Source: Lacibacter cauensis (GTDB lineage: Bacteria; Bacteroidota; Bacteroidia; Chitinophagales; Chitinophagaceae). From it: 64,000 nucleotides of DNA. Below the pieces are notes generated by a model. That model was not told the origin of the DNA, did no database searches, and saw only the letters and a program-made list of their open reading frames with translations. A program made the translations under genes and the position numbers. The stretch is taken from positions 941,953 through 1,005,952 of the forward strand of contig NZ_VLLE01000002.1 of assembly GCF_007830055.1 (NCBI RefSeq), read 5' to 3'. The first letter of the stretch is position 1. Every line of letters starts with the position of its first letter. Below, piece after piece: positions 54,400 through 63,297 of this stretch.

Positions 54400-55599
54400 T
54401 TATTGCGGTAATAATACCTGGTTAATCTTGAAGAAGTTGCCGTTAACAGCAATACGATCAACCAAAGGATTGGTTCCTGATGCAGCAGCGGCAGTTGCAG
54501 CTGTTGCATTACCAACACCTTTAACAGAAAGACCAACACCTAAACCTGATGACAAGGTAGAGGAAATAGCCAATCCGGGATGATTAGCAATAGCACCATT
54601 GAGCAATGTTGGGTAGTTGGCAGCTGTTGAACCAAAGTTTACGGAGAATGCACGTTGACCCAAAACATGGTAAACAACAATACCTCTTACCAAAGTTGTG
54701 GTTACATTATTTGTTGAGAGAAATGCAGGTCCGGCAGCAACTGCAGCAGATGCCTGAGCATCAGCAAAAGTAGCGTTACCGCCACTTGCTGCAAAAGCCT
54801 GTTGGTAAACCAAGCCGTAAATTAGGGTTTGAAATGCGGCATTCGTTGGAGCAAAAACAGTAAGGTTCGCAAATGGCTGGGCCAAAGCATACTGCAAACT
54901 TGGAGATGCGTTTGTAGCTAAACCGGAATCAGCACGCACAACTGCTGCAACCAAATATGCAAAATCCGGATCACGAGCGATTGTATCGAGCAATACACGT
55001 GATGGCGGAGCCACTACTGCGCCCACACGATGTACAACACCGTTAGAACCCGTCATAATATCTGCCGCTGCAACGGGAATATTATTGGCCCATGCAGCAG
55101 TTCCTCTGCGTGAGGGGAAGATGGACATTTTAATCGGGATGGCAGTTGTTGGAATCGACGGCACAAAAGCTGTAGTGGCAATATCCAGTTTTGATTTTTT
55201 TTCTGCGTTAGGGAACGCATCAGGTATTTGTGCAGCAGCAATATTCTCTGCCGGAATTACATGATAGTTAATTACAGAAGTTAAAGTTGATAAAGGGAGA
55301 GCTGCAACAGTAGTAGAGGTAATACCAGCCGTAGCCATTGCCGTATTATCTGGAGCAAATACAGTAAACTTGGCATTAGCTACATCGAGCTCCGCAGAAA
55401 TACCTGTACGTACAAGAGCAGAAACAAAAACTGAGTAGTTAGAGTTCGCAGCCAGTTTTTTGTAAACTGTATTTGCAACATCACCTTCACTGTAAGCAGT
55501 GTACGGAACAGGCTCGTATAATTTATTACATGCGCCTAACGATGCCAACGATGCAGCAATAACAGTGAGGCGGCCAGCTTTTAAGAATTTATTCAACAT
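54400..55599 (-). CDS. FAS1 domain lipoprotein paired with a TonB receptor
   Basis: A 399-residue lipoprotein (lipobox L-G-A-C, Cys24, then N-K) with two FAS1 domains: about 45-185 (F-T-V-F-A-P-D-N-T-A near 84) and about 205-395 (L-T-V-F-A-P-T-N-A-A near 245). Second gene of an operon, 22 bases after the TonB receptor; no SusD is present, so it may supply the surface ligand-capture function for that receptor (inference). Confidence 0.85.
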   Translation of the reverse strand: MLNKFLKAGRLTVIAASLASLGACNKLYEPVPYTAYSEGDVANTVYKKLAANSNYSVFVSALVRTGISAELDVANAKFTVFAPDNTAMATAGITSTTVAALPLSTLTSVINYHVIPAENIAAAQIPDAFPNAEKKSKLDIATTAFVPSIPTTAIPIKMSIFPSRRGTAAWANNIPVAAADIMTGSNGVVHRVGAVVAPPSRVLLDTIARDPDFAYLVAAVVRADSGLATNASPSLQYALAQPFANLTVFAPTNAAFQTLIYGLVYQQAFAASGGNATFADAQASAAVAAGPAFLSTNNVTTTLVRGIVVYHVLGQRAFSVNFGSTAANYPTLLNGAIANHPGLAISSTLSSGLGVGLSVKGVGNATAATAAAASGTNPLVDRIAVNGNFFKINQVLLPQ

Positions 55600-55621
55600 G
55601 GTCTATTCTTTAATGATTTAA

Positions 55622-58321
55622 TTAATAAATGTTATAACCGATACTGATGTAATACAATGCACCAATGGCAGGGTTGCCCGGAGCCTGTACATAATACTGG
55701 TTAAGAATATTACTGCCGCCTAATTTGAAAATGTATTTGTTCGAAGGTAGCTTATAGCTAACCTGCGCATCAAGTGTATTAATTTGAGGCACTTCGCCGT
55801 TAATGAAATCACTTTCAAATTTGTAGCTGCTCATCCACTTGTAAACAACGCTGAAAGCATACGCTTTTCTTGCACCGAAACCGGTATTTGAAAGTTTGAT
55901 GTTGGTTTTATATTTCGGTGTGTTAAAGCCAGCCTGGAAACCTGCAGGCACATCTGTCAACTCATCACTTGCGAAGTTAACACCAACCAAAAAGTTAGCA
56001 GGTAAACGGTAATCGAGACTGATACCGTAACCAAAGCTCTTTACTTTATTTGTTGTGTTATAAGGAATAGAGAACTTACGGTTGGTTGCAGTCTGGAATA
56101 CAAGACGGCGTGTAAGGAAATCCTGGTATTGACCATAATAACCATACACATCAATCAGCAACTTATTTGCAATTAAACCTTTGTAACCAATTTCAAAAGA
56201 TGTTACCGATTCAGGTTTAAGATCTGTAACTGTTACTTTATTGGTAGTTACCTGGTCGTTCTGAATTGCGTAAACTGGGCTTCCGTTCAGGTTATAAAAA
56301 GTTCTGAAAGCAGGAACACCGCCGATAAGCTGGTAATCGTTACCCACAAACAAATTGATCCACTGCATTTGTGTACTTGGGAAACGGTAAGCTGTCTGGT
56401 ACGACAAACGCAGGTTGTTGTTTGGCGATAAACGGATAAGTGCAGTTGCACGTGGTGTAAAACGGCCTGCGAAGTTTTGGTTTTTATCGTAACGTCCGCT
56501 TACAGTTAAACGAACCTTTTCTTTAAACAGTTCTTTCGCTATTTGTAAGAAAGCACCAAACTCATTGATACCAATCGGGCCGGTACTATCAGCAAACAAT
56601 GTACCCTGAGAGTTTAACACGTAACGTTTGTAGTTAGCACCCACAAGAATATCTGCAAAACCTTTTGTGATATCAGAAAAGTTGTATTGTCCCTCAGCAG
56701 CATACAAATCAGTTTTGTCAAGGAAACGGCCACCACCCAAAGGTGCACCTGCTGCAGGTTTACCAATAGGTACACCTTTAATAAAATTAAACTGCTGGTT
56801 GAACTGTGGAGTGCCTGCTGCAGGACGATTTCTGTCGGCAAAAGCACGGGCAGCAATATGCGCCTGCTGATCGTTCAAACCTCCGGTAACACGGCCGTTC
56901 ATATAAGCGGCAATGTATTCGGGCAGCCAAACCTGTGTAGGCTTCCACAACTCGTTAAAGTAAGAAGTAGTGGCAGTAAGATTGTACGAGTTACCTGAAT
57001 TTTCCTGTGTGGTGTAAGCACGCACTAACCAGTTTTTACTGTTGATCTCAAATTTCGCCTGACCCATTTTCAGGTCTTGCAAACTGTAACGATCGCTACC
57101 GGTATAAACAGTATTACCGGTACCCCAGAATCCACTCAGGATAGCTTCGGTATTGCTGTTGATTTTATAGTTTAATGATCCACCCATTTTAAAGTTTACA
57201 GTATTGGGGTCGATCAATTCTTTTTCAGTGTAACCGGTTCTTGATACCGGCATTGTAGAAGGTAAGGTCGCTATAATAGCTGCATAACCCGGAATAGCTG
57301 CAAAGTTGTTGATGATGGGACGGATATCACGGGCAATTTCATCACCATACACATTGATACCATTGTAACCGGCATCAGTAATACGGTCGCCGCCTTTAGG
57401 CAAACCGGTTGCTCTGTCGTAGTTACGGTAATCGGCAGCAACCCAGTCTTTCGCCTGGATAATTTCAGATGTGATCTTGAATGCAAAACGATCTGACACT
57501 TTATGTGCCCAGCGAAGTGTCCAGTTGGTATAACCAGACATATCACGGAAACGGTTGTCGGTATGCATGATACCTTGTTTCACCTGGAAAGACAAGCCTT
57601 GGTATTTGAAAGGATTTTTGCTGTTGATGAGCAATGTACCGTTCATACCACCGGGGCCATATAATGCAGAAGATGCACCAGGCAATAATTCCATATTATC
57701 TACATCCAGCTCAGACAAGCCAATAACACCACCAACAGAAAAGTTTAAACCGGGTGCCTGGTTGTCCATACCATCAACAAGCTGGTTAAAGCGGACGTTA
57801 CCACTTCCCAGAAAGCCCCTGGTTGTAGGCGTTTTAAATGTAAGTGAAGATGCAAGCATGTCAACACCCTTAAAGTTCGTAATAACATCGTAGTACGATG
57901 CTACAGGAGCATTCTGGATAGTTGTTGCACTCACCCTTTCAATAGAAACAGGCGATTCAAGAATACGTGTTGCCACCCTTGTAGCCGATACCACAATTTC
58001 CTGACCGAGTGAGCTTGCACTGGCAAGTGTAACATCCACAGCAGTTGAAGCTGATGTTACGTTTACTTCCTTCGATTCAAAACCGATGGAAGAAATAACT
58101 AATGTAACGGGCAAAGAAGGAACCGTTAAGCTGAATTCCCCTTTTTCGTTTGTATATACACCTGTTGAGGTTCCCTTTACGGTAACCGAAACAGCAGGAA
58201 TGGTTTCTCCCGACGCAGCACTCTTAACAGAACCTTTTATTGTAACAGATTGGGCAAACAATGACAAGGAGTAGACGCAGGATACTAACAGCAATAACAA
58301 TGCTCGCAGTTTTTTTGGCAT
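55622..58321 (-). CDS. TonB-dependent receptor with carboxypeptidase-like domain
   Basis: An 899-residue outer-membrane transporter: signal peptide (S-L-S-L-F-A-Q), carboxypeptidase-D-like domain (about 27-105), plug with Q-L-V-D-G-M-D-N-Q and G-A-S-S-A-L-Y-G-P-G-G-M-N-G, barrel ending I-S-I-G-Y-N-I-Y. It lacks SusC-type features and is closer to metal, siderophore or cobalamin receptors. Paired with a FAS1 lipoprotein. Substrate unknown. Confidence 0.9.
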   Translation of the reverse strand: MPKKLRALLLLLVSCVYSLSLFAQSVTIKGSVKSAASGETIPAVSVTVKGTSTGVYTNEKGEFSLTVPSLPVTLVISSIGFESKEVNVTSASTAVDVTLASASSLGQEIVVSATRVATRILESPVSIERVSATTIQNAPVASYYDVITNFKGVDMLASSLTFKTPTTRGFLGSGNVRFNQLVDGMDNQAPGLNFSVGGVIGLSELDVDNMELLPGASSALYGPGGMNGTLLINSKNPFKYQGLSFQVKQGIMHTDNRFRDMSGYTNWTLRWAHKVSDRFAFKITSEIIQAKDWVAADYRNYDRATGLPKGGDRITDAGYNGINVYGDEIARDIRPIINNFAAIPGYAAIIATLPSTMPVSRTGYTEKELIDPNTVNFKMGGSLNYKINSNTEAILSGFWGTGNTVYTGSDRYSLQDLKMGQAKFEINSKNWLVRAYTTQENSGNSYNLTATTSYFNELWKPTQVWLPEYIAAYMNGRVTGGLNDQQAHIAARAFADRNRPAAGTPQFNQQFNFIKGVPIGKPAAGAPLGGGRFLDKTDLYAAEGQYNFSDITKGFADILVGANYKRYVLNSQGTLFADSTGPIGINEFGAFLQIAKELFKEKVRLTVSGRYDKNQNFAGRFTPRATALIRLSPNNNLRLSYQTAYRFPSTQMQWINLFVGNDYQLIGGVPAFRTFYNLNGSPVYAIQNDQVTTNKVTVTDLKPESVTSFEIGYKGLIANKLLIDVYGYYGQYQDFLTRRLVFQTATNRKFSIPYNTTNKVKSFGYGISLDYRLPANFLVGVNFASDELTDVPAGFQAGFNTPKYKTNIKLSNTGFGARKAYAFSVVYKWMSSYKFESDFINGEVPQINTLDAQVSYKLPSNKYIFKLGGSNILNQYYVQAPGNPAIGALYYISIGYNIY

Positions 58322-58431
58322 AGTCAGTCGTTTTTAGTTTAAGTAATGAGCAAAATAAAGATTGTTAGTTTAATACAAAAATTTTCTTTGTAACCAGTTA
58401 TGTACCCAATTTTGCATTTTCATTTTTAAAC

Positions 58432-58462
58432 TTGGCAAACATTCCCGGGCGGTTTACTTTAG
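58432..58462 (+). promoter_or_regulatory. Candidate promoter of purC
   Basis: TTG (58432-58434), 20 bases, TACTTTAG (one mismatch). It ends only three bases before the first ATG, so the transcript could be nearly leaderless or translation may start at the second ATG (58472). Confidence 0.35.
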
Positions 58463-58465
58463 CAC

Positions 58466-59389
58466 ATGAATATGTATCAATTTCCCAATCAGTCCAACTA
58501 CTACAAAGGAAAGGTGCGAGATGTTTACAGCATCGGCACTAATTTATTGGTAATGGTTGCAAGCAACAGAATTTCGGCGTTCGATGTTATTTTACCAGAA
58601 CCCATTCCTTATAAAGGACAAGTCCTTAATCAAATAGCTGCTTACATGCTGAACGCCACAAAGGATATTTGTCCGAACTGGCTGCTGGCAGTACCTGCTC
58701 CCAATGCAAGTATCGGTAAACGTTGTGTACCTTTTAAAATTGAAATGGTTGTAAGAGGCAACCTTGTTGGTCATGCATGGCGTACCTATGCTGCAGGCAA
58801 GCGTGAACTTTGCGGAGCAGCAATGCCAGATGGTCTAAAGGAAAACGACTACTTCCCTACTCCGATCATTACCCCATCTACCAAAGCAGAAGCGGGACAT
58901 GATGAAGACATTTCACCTGCAGAAATTATTGCACAGGGCATTTGTACCGAAGCAGAATGGCAACAGCTGAGTACTTATGCTTTACAACTTTTTGCAAGAG
59001 GTAAAGAAATAGCAGCAAAGCAAGGTTTGATTTTGGTAGACACAAAATATGAGTTTGGAAAAATTGGCGATACCATTTACCTGATGGATGAAATCCATAC
59101 CCCTGATTCTTCCCGCTATTTTTATGCGGATGGTTTTGAAGAACGTCAGCAAAGCGGTGAGCGCCAGAAACAACTGAGTAAAGAGTTTGTGCGTGAATGG
59201 CTCATTGAAAATAATTTCATGGGCAAAGAAGGACAAACTGTTCCGCACATGAGTGCAGAGTGGGTTAACACCATCAGCAAACGTTATATTGAACTGTACG
59301 AAAAAGTGATTGGCGAAACATTTGTGCCGGAAGATTTAAGTGAAGACAAAACGTACCAGCGTATTGTTACAGCACTTCAAACTTTATAA
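58466..59389 (+). CDS. purC: Phosphoribosylaminoimidazole-succinocarboxamide synthase
   Basis: SAICAR synthetase of purine synthesis. 307 residues. [10 protein letters not shown] near the N terminus (ATP site), N-R-I-S-A-F-D, and [21 protein letters not shown] and [13 protein letters not shown] 58466 used; 58472 is an alternative. Followed 7 bases later by an ABA4-like gene. Confidence 0.97.
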   Translation: MNMYQFPNQSNYYKGKVRDVYSIGTNLLVMVASNRISAFDVILPEPIPYKGQVLNQIAAYMLNATKDICPNWLLAVPAPNASIGKRCVPFKIEMVVRGNLVGHAWRTYAAGKRELCGAAMPDGLKENDYFPTPIITPSTKAEAGHDEDISPAEIIAQGICTEAEWQQLSTYALQLFARGKEIAAKQGLILVDTKYEFGKIGDTIYLMDEIHTPDSSRYFYADGFEERQQSGERQKQLSKEFVREWLIENNFMGKEGQTVPHMSAEWVNTISKRYIELYEKVIGETFVPEDLSEDKTYQRIVTALQTL

Positions 59390-59396
59390 TTACTAT

Positions 59397-59834
59397 ATGT
59401 CGCCCGAAACAATATTCCATCTAAGCAACATCATTGCGTTGCTTGGATGGATTTTTCTTATTGTCTTCAGTCCGTTCTTATACGCATTCGACAAGCCCTT
59501 GATCGGCATTGTTATTGCACTTTTTATATTAACGTATTTCTGGCTGCTGGCACAAAACTTTCAGTTCAGCGAGATGGAAAAGTTCAGTACGCTCGATGGT
59601 GTAATGGAACTTTTTACCAATCGAATTGCAGTAACAACGGCATGGCTTCATTTCCTTGCATTTGACTTACTGGCGGGCATCTGGATTAAGAAAAATGCTA
59701 TCAAACACGGTATTAAACATTGGATACTGCTGCCCTGCTTTTTCTTTACGTTTATGATTGGCCCGGTAGGCGTATTGCTGTACCTGCTTATCCGTACTAT
59801 TCATACAAAACAATATTTCGCAGATAATTACTAA
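59397..59834 (+). CDS. ABA4-like (DUF4281) membrane protein
   Basis: 145 residues with about four membrane helices. Features of the ABA4-like family: H-F-L-A-F-D-L-L-A-G-I-W and G-P-V-G-V-L-L-Y-L. Plant ABA4 acts in neoxanthin synthesis; bacterial function is unknown. ATG 59397 is chosen over an in-frame start inside purC. Confidence 0.8.
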   Translation: MSPETIFHLSNIIALLGWIFLIVFSPFLYAFDKPLIGIVIALFILTYFWLLAQNFQFSEMEKFSTLDGVMELFTNRIAVTTAWLHFLAFDLLAGIWIKKNAIKHGIKHWILLPCFFFTFMIGPVGVLLYLLIRTIHTKQYFADNY

Positions 59835-59936
59835 AAACCCTTTTGCATACGAAACCGTCCGGTATTGCAAAGCCGTTATCACAGTGCTTAAAACTGTATC
59901 TTTAATACCCGTATAATTCTTCTAAAACATCTTTTC

Positions 59937-61040
59937 ATGAAATTGCTTTTACCTGTTACATTGTTCTTATCGCTTTCACTCAAAGCACAACAGTATCACT
60001 TACTGGTTGGCACCTATACTAACTCGGGCAGTGAAGGTATCTATACCTATCGTTTCGATGCACAAACAGGCAAGGCAACAGCCAACGGCTCTGTAAAAAC
60101 GAGTAATCCTTCTTACCTGGCAGTATCGCCCGATCAGAAATATGTATTTGCAGTAAACGAAAACGATTCGGGTACTGTAAGTGCATTTAAGTTTCATAAA
60201 GAAAATGGCGGACTCACTTTTTTAAACGCAGTAAGCAGTGCCGGTGCTCATCCCTGTTACATCAGCGTTAATAAAAAAGGAAATGTTGCAGTTGCCGGTA
60301 ATTACAGCAGTGGCACCATTGCGGTAATGGAAGTGCGAAATGATGGACAACTGAATCAACCTAAGCAAATCATCCAGTTAAAAGGAAGCAGTGTTAACAG
60401 AAGCCGCCAGGAAAAATCGCATGTACATGCAACAGTGTTCTCGCCCGATTTTAAATACCTGTTGGTTCCAGACCTCGGAACAGATAAGGTTATGCTGTAC
60501 AATGTTGCGCAGAGCAGTGGCGCCTTACAGCCAACCGAAGATGCGTATGCTGATGTTAATGCTGGTGCAGGCCCACGTCATCTCGACTTTCATCCCAAAC
60601 TGGAAGTAGCTTATCTCATCGAAGAATTAACAGGCACCATCAGTGTGTTTAAATACAAAGATGGAAGGCTGGAGCTGATGCAAAACACGTCTTCGCATCC
60701 GCTGAGTTATATCGGCGCATTTGGGTCTGCCGATATTCATGTTTCACCCGATGGTCGTTTCCTGTACGCCAGTAACCGTGGTGATGCAAACAGTATTGCC
60801 ATCTTCAACATCGACCAGGAAACGGGCATGTTGCAAATTGCAGGATTTCAACCAACGCTGGGTATTCATCCACGCAATTTCTCCATCGATCCCACCGGTA
60901 ACTTTCTGTTAGTGGCAAACAGAGACAGTAATGAAATTGTTGTTTTCAAAATAGATAAAAAAACAGGTTTGCTCGACGATACCAAACAGCGCATCAACGT
61001 TTCAAAACCTGTTTGTATTAAATGGATTGTTACAAAATAA
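59937..61040 (+). CDS. Secreted lactonase-family seven-bladed beta-propeller
   Basis: 367 residues with signal peptide (L-S-L-S-L-K-A-Q). 6-phosphogluconolactonase/lactonase family (YbhE type): L-V-G-T-Y-T-N at the start, P-S-Y-L-A-V-S-P-D, H-V-H-A-T-V-F-S-P-D, G-P-R-H-L-D-F-H-P, H-P-R-N-F-S-I-D-P. Export argues against a role in the cytosolic pentose-phosphate path; it may act on sugar lactones in the periplasm. A TATCTTTA box is upstream. Confidence 0.88.
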   Translation: MKLLLPVTLFLSLSLKAQQYHLLVGTYTNSGSEGIYTYRFDAQTGKATANGSVKTSNPSYLAVSPDQKYVFAVNENDSGTVSAFKFHKENGGLTFLNAVSSAGAHPCYISVNKKGNVAVAGNYSSGTIAVMEVRNDGQLNQPKQIIQLKGSSVNRSRQEKSHVHATVFSPDFKYLLVPDLGTDKVMLYNVAQSSGALQPTEDAYADVNAGAGPRHLDFHPKLEVAYLIEELTGTISVFKYKDGRLELMQNTSSHPLSYIGAFGSADIHVSPDGRFLYASNRGDANSIAIFNIDQETGMLQIAGFQPTLGIHPRNFSIDPTGNFLLVANRDSNEIVVFKIDKKTGLLDDTKQRINVSKPVCIKWIVTK

Positions 61041-61086
61041 TGTTCCATTGAACACACGCCACACCTTAACAGCAAAATAAGTTTCA

Positions 61087-61464
61087 ATGAAAAAGATTTA
61101 TCCCGATACAATGCCAGTTCCGAAAGGCTACTACTCTCCTGCTATCGTACATAACAATACTGTTTACGTAAGCGGACAATTAGCATTGAACGAAAAAGGC
61201 GAACCGCAAACGGCAAGCATTGAAGATGAAACAAGACAATGCATGAAAAATATTGAAACCATTTTACTTGCCAGCGGCAGCAGTTTACAGCACATTTTAA
61301 AGGTGAATGTATTTATTGCCGACATTGCCAACTGGCAGGTATTTAACCAGGTGTTTGCAGAAATTATGGGCGATCACCGGCCGGCCCGCATTGTTGTTCC
61401 CTGTAACCAACTGAACTATGGTTGCGGAATAGAAATTGACTGTATTGCTGCAGTGGCAGAATAA
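61087..61464 (+). CDS. ridA: RidA family enamine/imine deaminase
   Basis: 125-residue RidA protein: V-S-G-Q-L, H-I-L-K-V-N-V-F-I-A-D, and the key Arg in R-P-A-R-I-V-V. Hydrolyses reactive 2-aminoacrylate and related enamines. The next gene (34 bases on) is a PLP dehydratase of the type that produces those enamines. Confidence 0.9.
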   Translation: MKKIYPDTMPVPKGYYSPAIVHNNTVYVSGQLALNEKGEPQTASIEDETRQCMKNIETILLASGSSLQHILKVNVFIADIANWQVFNQVFAEIMGDHRPARIVVPCNQLNYGCGIEIDCIAAVAE

Positions 61465-61498
61465 AGACATACTAGGTTTTACAATTTTTCCGAAGGTT

Positions 61499-62455
61499 AT
61501 GCGTATTTCGAAAGCACAAATAGAACAGGCACACGAACGCATCAAGCCGTTCATTCATCAAACACCTGTACTTACCTGCAGTACCATTAATAAAATGGCA
61601 GGTGCATCTTTGTTTTTTAAGTGCGAAAACTTTCAAAAGATCGGCGCCTTTAAAATACGTGGCGGCATGAACGCTGTTCTTACACTGCCGCAGGATAAAC
61701 TGGCGAACGGTATTGCCACCCATTCATCGGGCAACCATGCCCAGGCCATTGCTTTTGCTGCAAGGCAAACCGGAACGAAAGCATACATTGTAATGCCCAG
61801 TAATTCGCCCCGTGTAAAAGTAAATGCAGTAAAAGGCTATGGGGCAGAAATTACTTTTTGTGAACCGAATCAACAGGCAAGAGAAACTGCTTTGCAAGAG
61901 ATTGTTGACAGAACAGGGGCAGAATTTATACACCCTTACAACGATGAACGGGTGATTACAGGCCAGGCTACCTGCGCCAAAGAATTACTGGAAGAAATAC
62001 CGAAACTCGATGCTGTAATAGCACCGGTTGGCGGCGGAGGGTTGTTGAGTGGCACTGCTTTAAGTGTGCTTTATTTTTCGCCGGGCACTGTTGTCTATGC
62101 AGGCGAACCGGAAGGTGCAGCCGATGCTGTACGCTCTATGAAAAGCGGTAAAATTGAAGATGCACCTTACATCAATACCATTGCAGATGGTTTGCTAACA
62201 AAGCTCGGCGACAAAACCTTCCCCATCATTTACGAACATGTAAAAGAAATTTTTACGGTAACAGACGAAGAAATTATTGCTGCCCTCCGCTTGGTTTACG
62301 AACGCATGAAGATTGTTGTTGAACCCAGCTGTGTTGTACCGCTTGCAGCTGTTTTAAAAAACAACAAGGTATTTGCAGGTAAAAGAATCGGCATCATACT
62401 TTCAGGAGGCAATATTGACTTAAGTAAACTGGCGGGCTGGTTCAATGCTGCCTGA
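61499..62455 (+). CDS. PLP-dependent threonine/serine dehydratase
   Basis: 318-residue fold-type II enzyme, TdcB/serine-racemase-like, without an ACT domain. PLP Lys52 in F-K-I-R-G, S-S-G-N-H-A-Q-A near 80, G-G-G-G-L-L-S-G near 185. The ATG at 61499 is chosen because the longer frame runs into ridA. Probable catabolic threonine or serine ammonia-lyase; threo-3-hydroxyaspartate lyase or serine racemase are alternatives. Confidence 0.9.
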   Translation: MRISKAQIEQAHERIKPFIHQTPVLTCSTINKMAGASLFFKCENFQKIGAFKIRGGMNAVLTLPQDKLANGIATHSSGNHAQAIAFAARQTGTKAYIVMPSNSPRVKVNAVKGYGAEITFCEPNQQARETALQEIVDRTGAEFIHPYNDERVITGQATCAKELLEEIPKLDAVIAPVGGGGLLSGTALSVLYFSPGTVVYAGEPEGAADAVRSMKSGKIEDAPYINTIADGLLTKLGDKTFPIIYEHVKEIFTVTDEEIIAALRLVYERMKIVVEPSCVVPLAAVLKNNKVFAGKRIGIILSGGNIDLSKLAGWFNAA

Positions 62456-62466
62456 TGCAGGTAAGG

Positions 62467-62907
62467 CTATGGACCAACCAATGTAGCTAATGGAAATACA
62501 AACTCGCAACGGGTGGCCGGATCAATTTTCGGAAACTGCTCATCCTGCTGAAAACAGATTTTTACCTTTTCAAAATCGGATCGATTAGTAATCGGTTCTG
62601 CAAATATCTTAATCGCTCTCCTTGCTAACGAATCAAGGCCTTTTTCTGTTGCCGGCAAATCCTTACTGTTATACAGTGTGATACTGATGTTGGCCTTAGG
62701 CCGCTTTCCATCTCCCGCAGTATTTATTGTCTGCACCTTTACATCGGCATTGGCAAATTTGGCTGTAGCCATTACATCCTGAATAACGATGGTATAATTT
62801 TTTGAAAAACTGGGCTTAACGCTTTTGTTCCTGTTTGTGCAGGCCTGGAGGCTGATGGCAGCAATCAGCAATAATGCTGCAAATACGTGGTGGGTTGTAT
62901 TTCTCAT
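62467..62907 (-). CDS. Small hypothetical lipoprotein
   Basis: 146 residues, SPII signal with lipobox L-Q-A-C (Cys23), then T-N-R-N-K-S. No family recognised; convergent with the dehydratase. Confidence 0.7.
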   Translation of the reverse strand: MRNTTHHVFAALLLIAAISLQACTNRNKSVKPSFSKNYTIVIQDVMATAKFANADVKVQTINTAGDGKRPKANISITLYNSKDLPATEKGLDSLARRAIKIFAEPITNRSDFEKVKICFQQDEQFPKIDPATRCEFVFPLATLVGP

Positions 62908-63030
62908 GGTGGAATGTGCTTTTTTAATAAGTCTGCAACCGGTTAAATGCTTTTCTATATTACAACTTTTAAAGGAAACTTACAAACGGGCTGTGCTGTT
63001 GCTGCGTTTTCCTTTTTAGAAATGTGTTTC

Positions 63031-63088
63031 AAAAAAAAAGGCCATCCCTAGAAAGAGTTGGCCGTTGCTAACCTATGAAAAACACCTA
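63031..63088 (-). ncRNA. Candidate small RNA with own promoter and terminator
   Basis: A transcript of about 57 bases is predicted. It would start near 63088 after TACATTTG (63101-63094), contain two copies of TCATAGGT 13 bases apart, and end in the hairpin GGCCA-A-CUCU-UUCU-AGGG-A-UGGCC followed by nine U residues. No Rfam family is recognised by eye. The same TTTTCATAGGT segment precedes the terminator at 54355-54380. It lies in an otherwise empty 390-base gap. Confidence 0.45.
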
Positions 63089-63093
63089 TGATG

Positions 63094-63101
63094 CAAATGT
63101 A
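63094..63101 (-). promoter_or_regulatory. Promoter -7 box of the candidate small RNA
   Basis: Exact TAnnTTTG (TACATTTG, minus strand); no clear TTG at the usual -33 distance. Confidence 0.35.
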
Positions 63102-63242
63102 GGGCGCACACATAAACTGTCTTGTAGTATTATTACGATATTTCGTGTAGAATCCTTTTGATACCATAAACAGGCTGTAAAGCAGTTTTCCGAAATCGAT
63201 TGCAGGGAATAACTTTTGTGTGCTTTTTCCCATTTACCAATA
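63102..63242. other. Intergenic, no gene seen
   Basis: Between the small-RNA promoter and the trhO terminator; short open frames here are compositional and span the hairpin. Confidence 0.5.
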
Positions 63243-63268
63243 ACAAAGCCCGGCAAACCGGGCTTTGT
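63243..63268 (-). terminator. Hairpin after trhO
   Basis: Perfect 11-base-pair stem ACAAAGCCCGG with complement and CAAA loop; U-run is weak. 29 bases beyond the trhO stop. Confidence 0.55.
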
Positions 63269-63297
63269 ATAAACATATTTCAAAAATTGTTCTGGAC

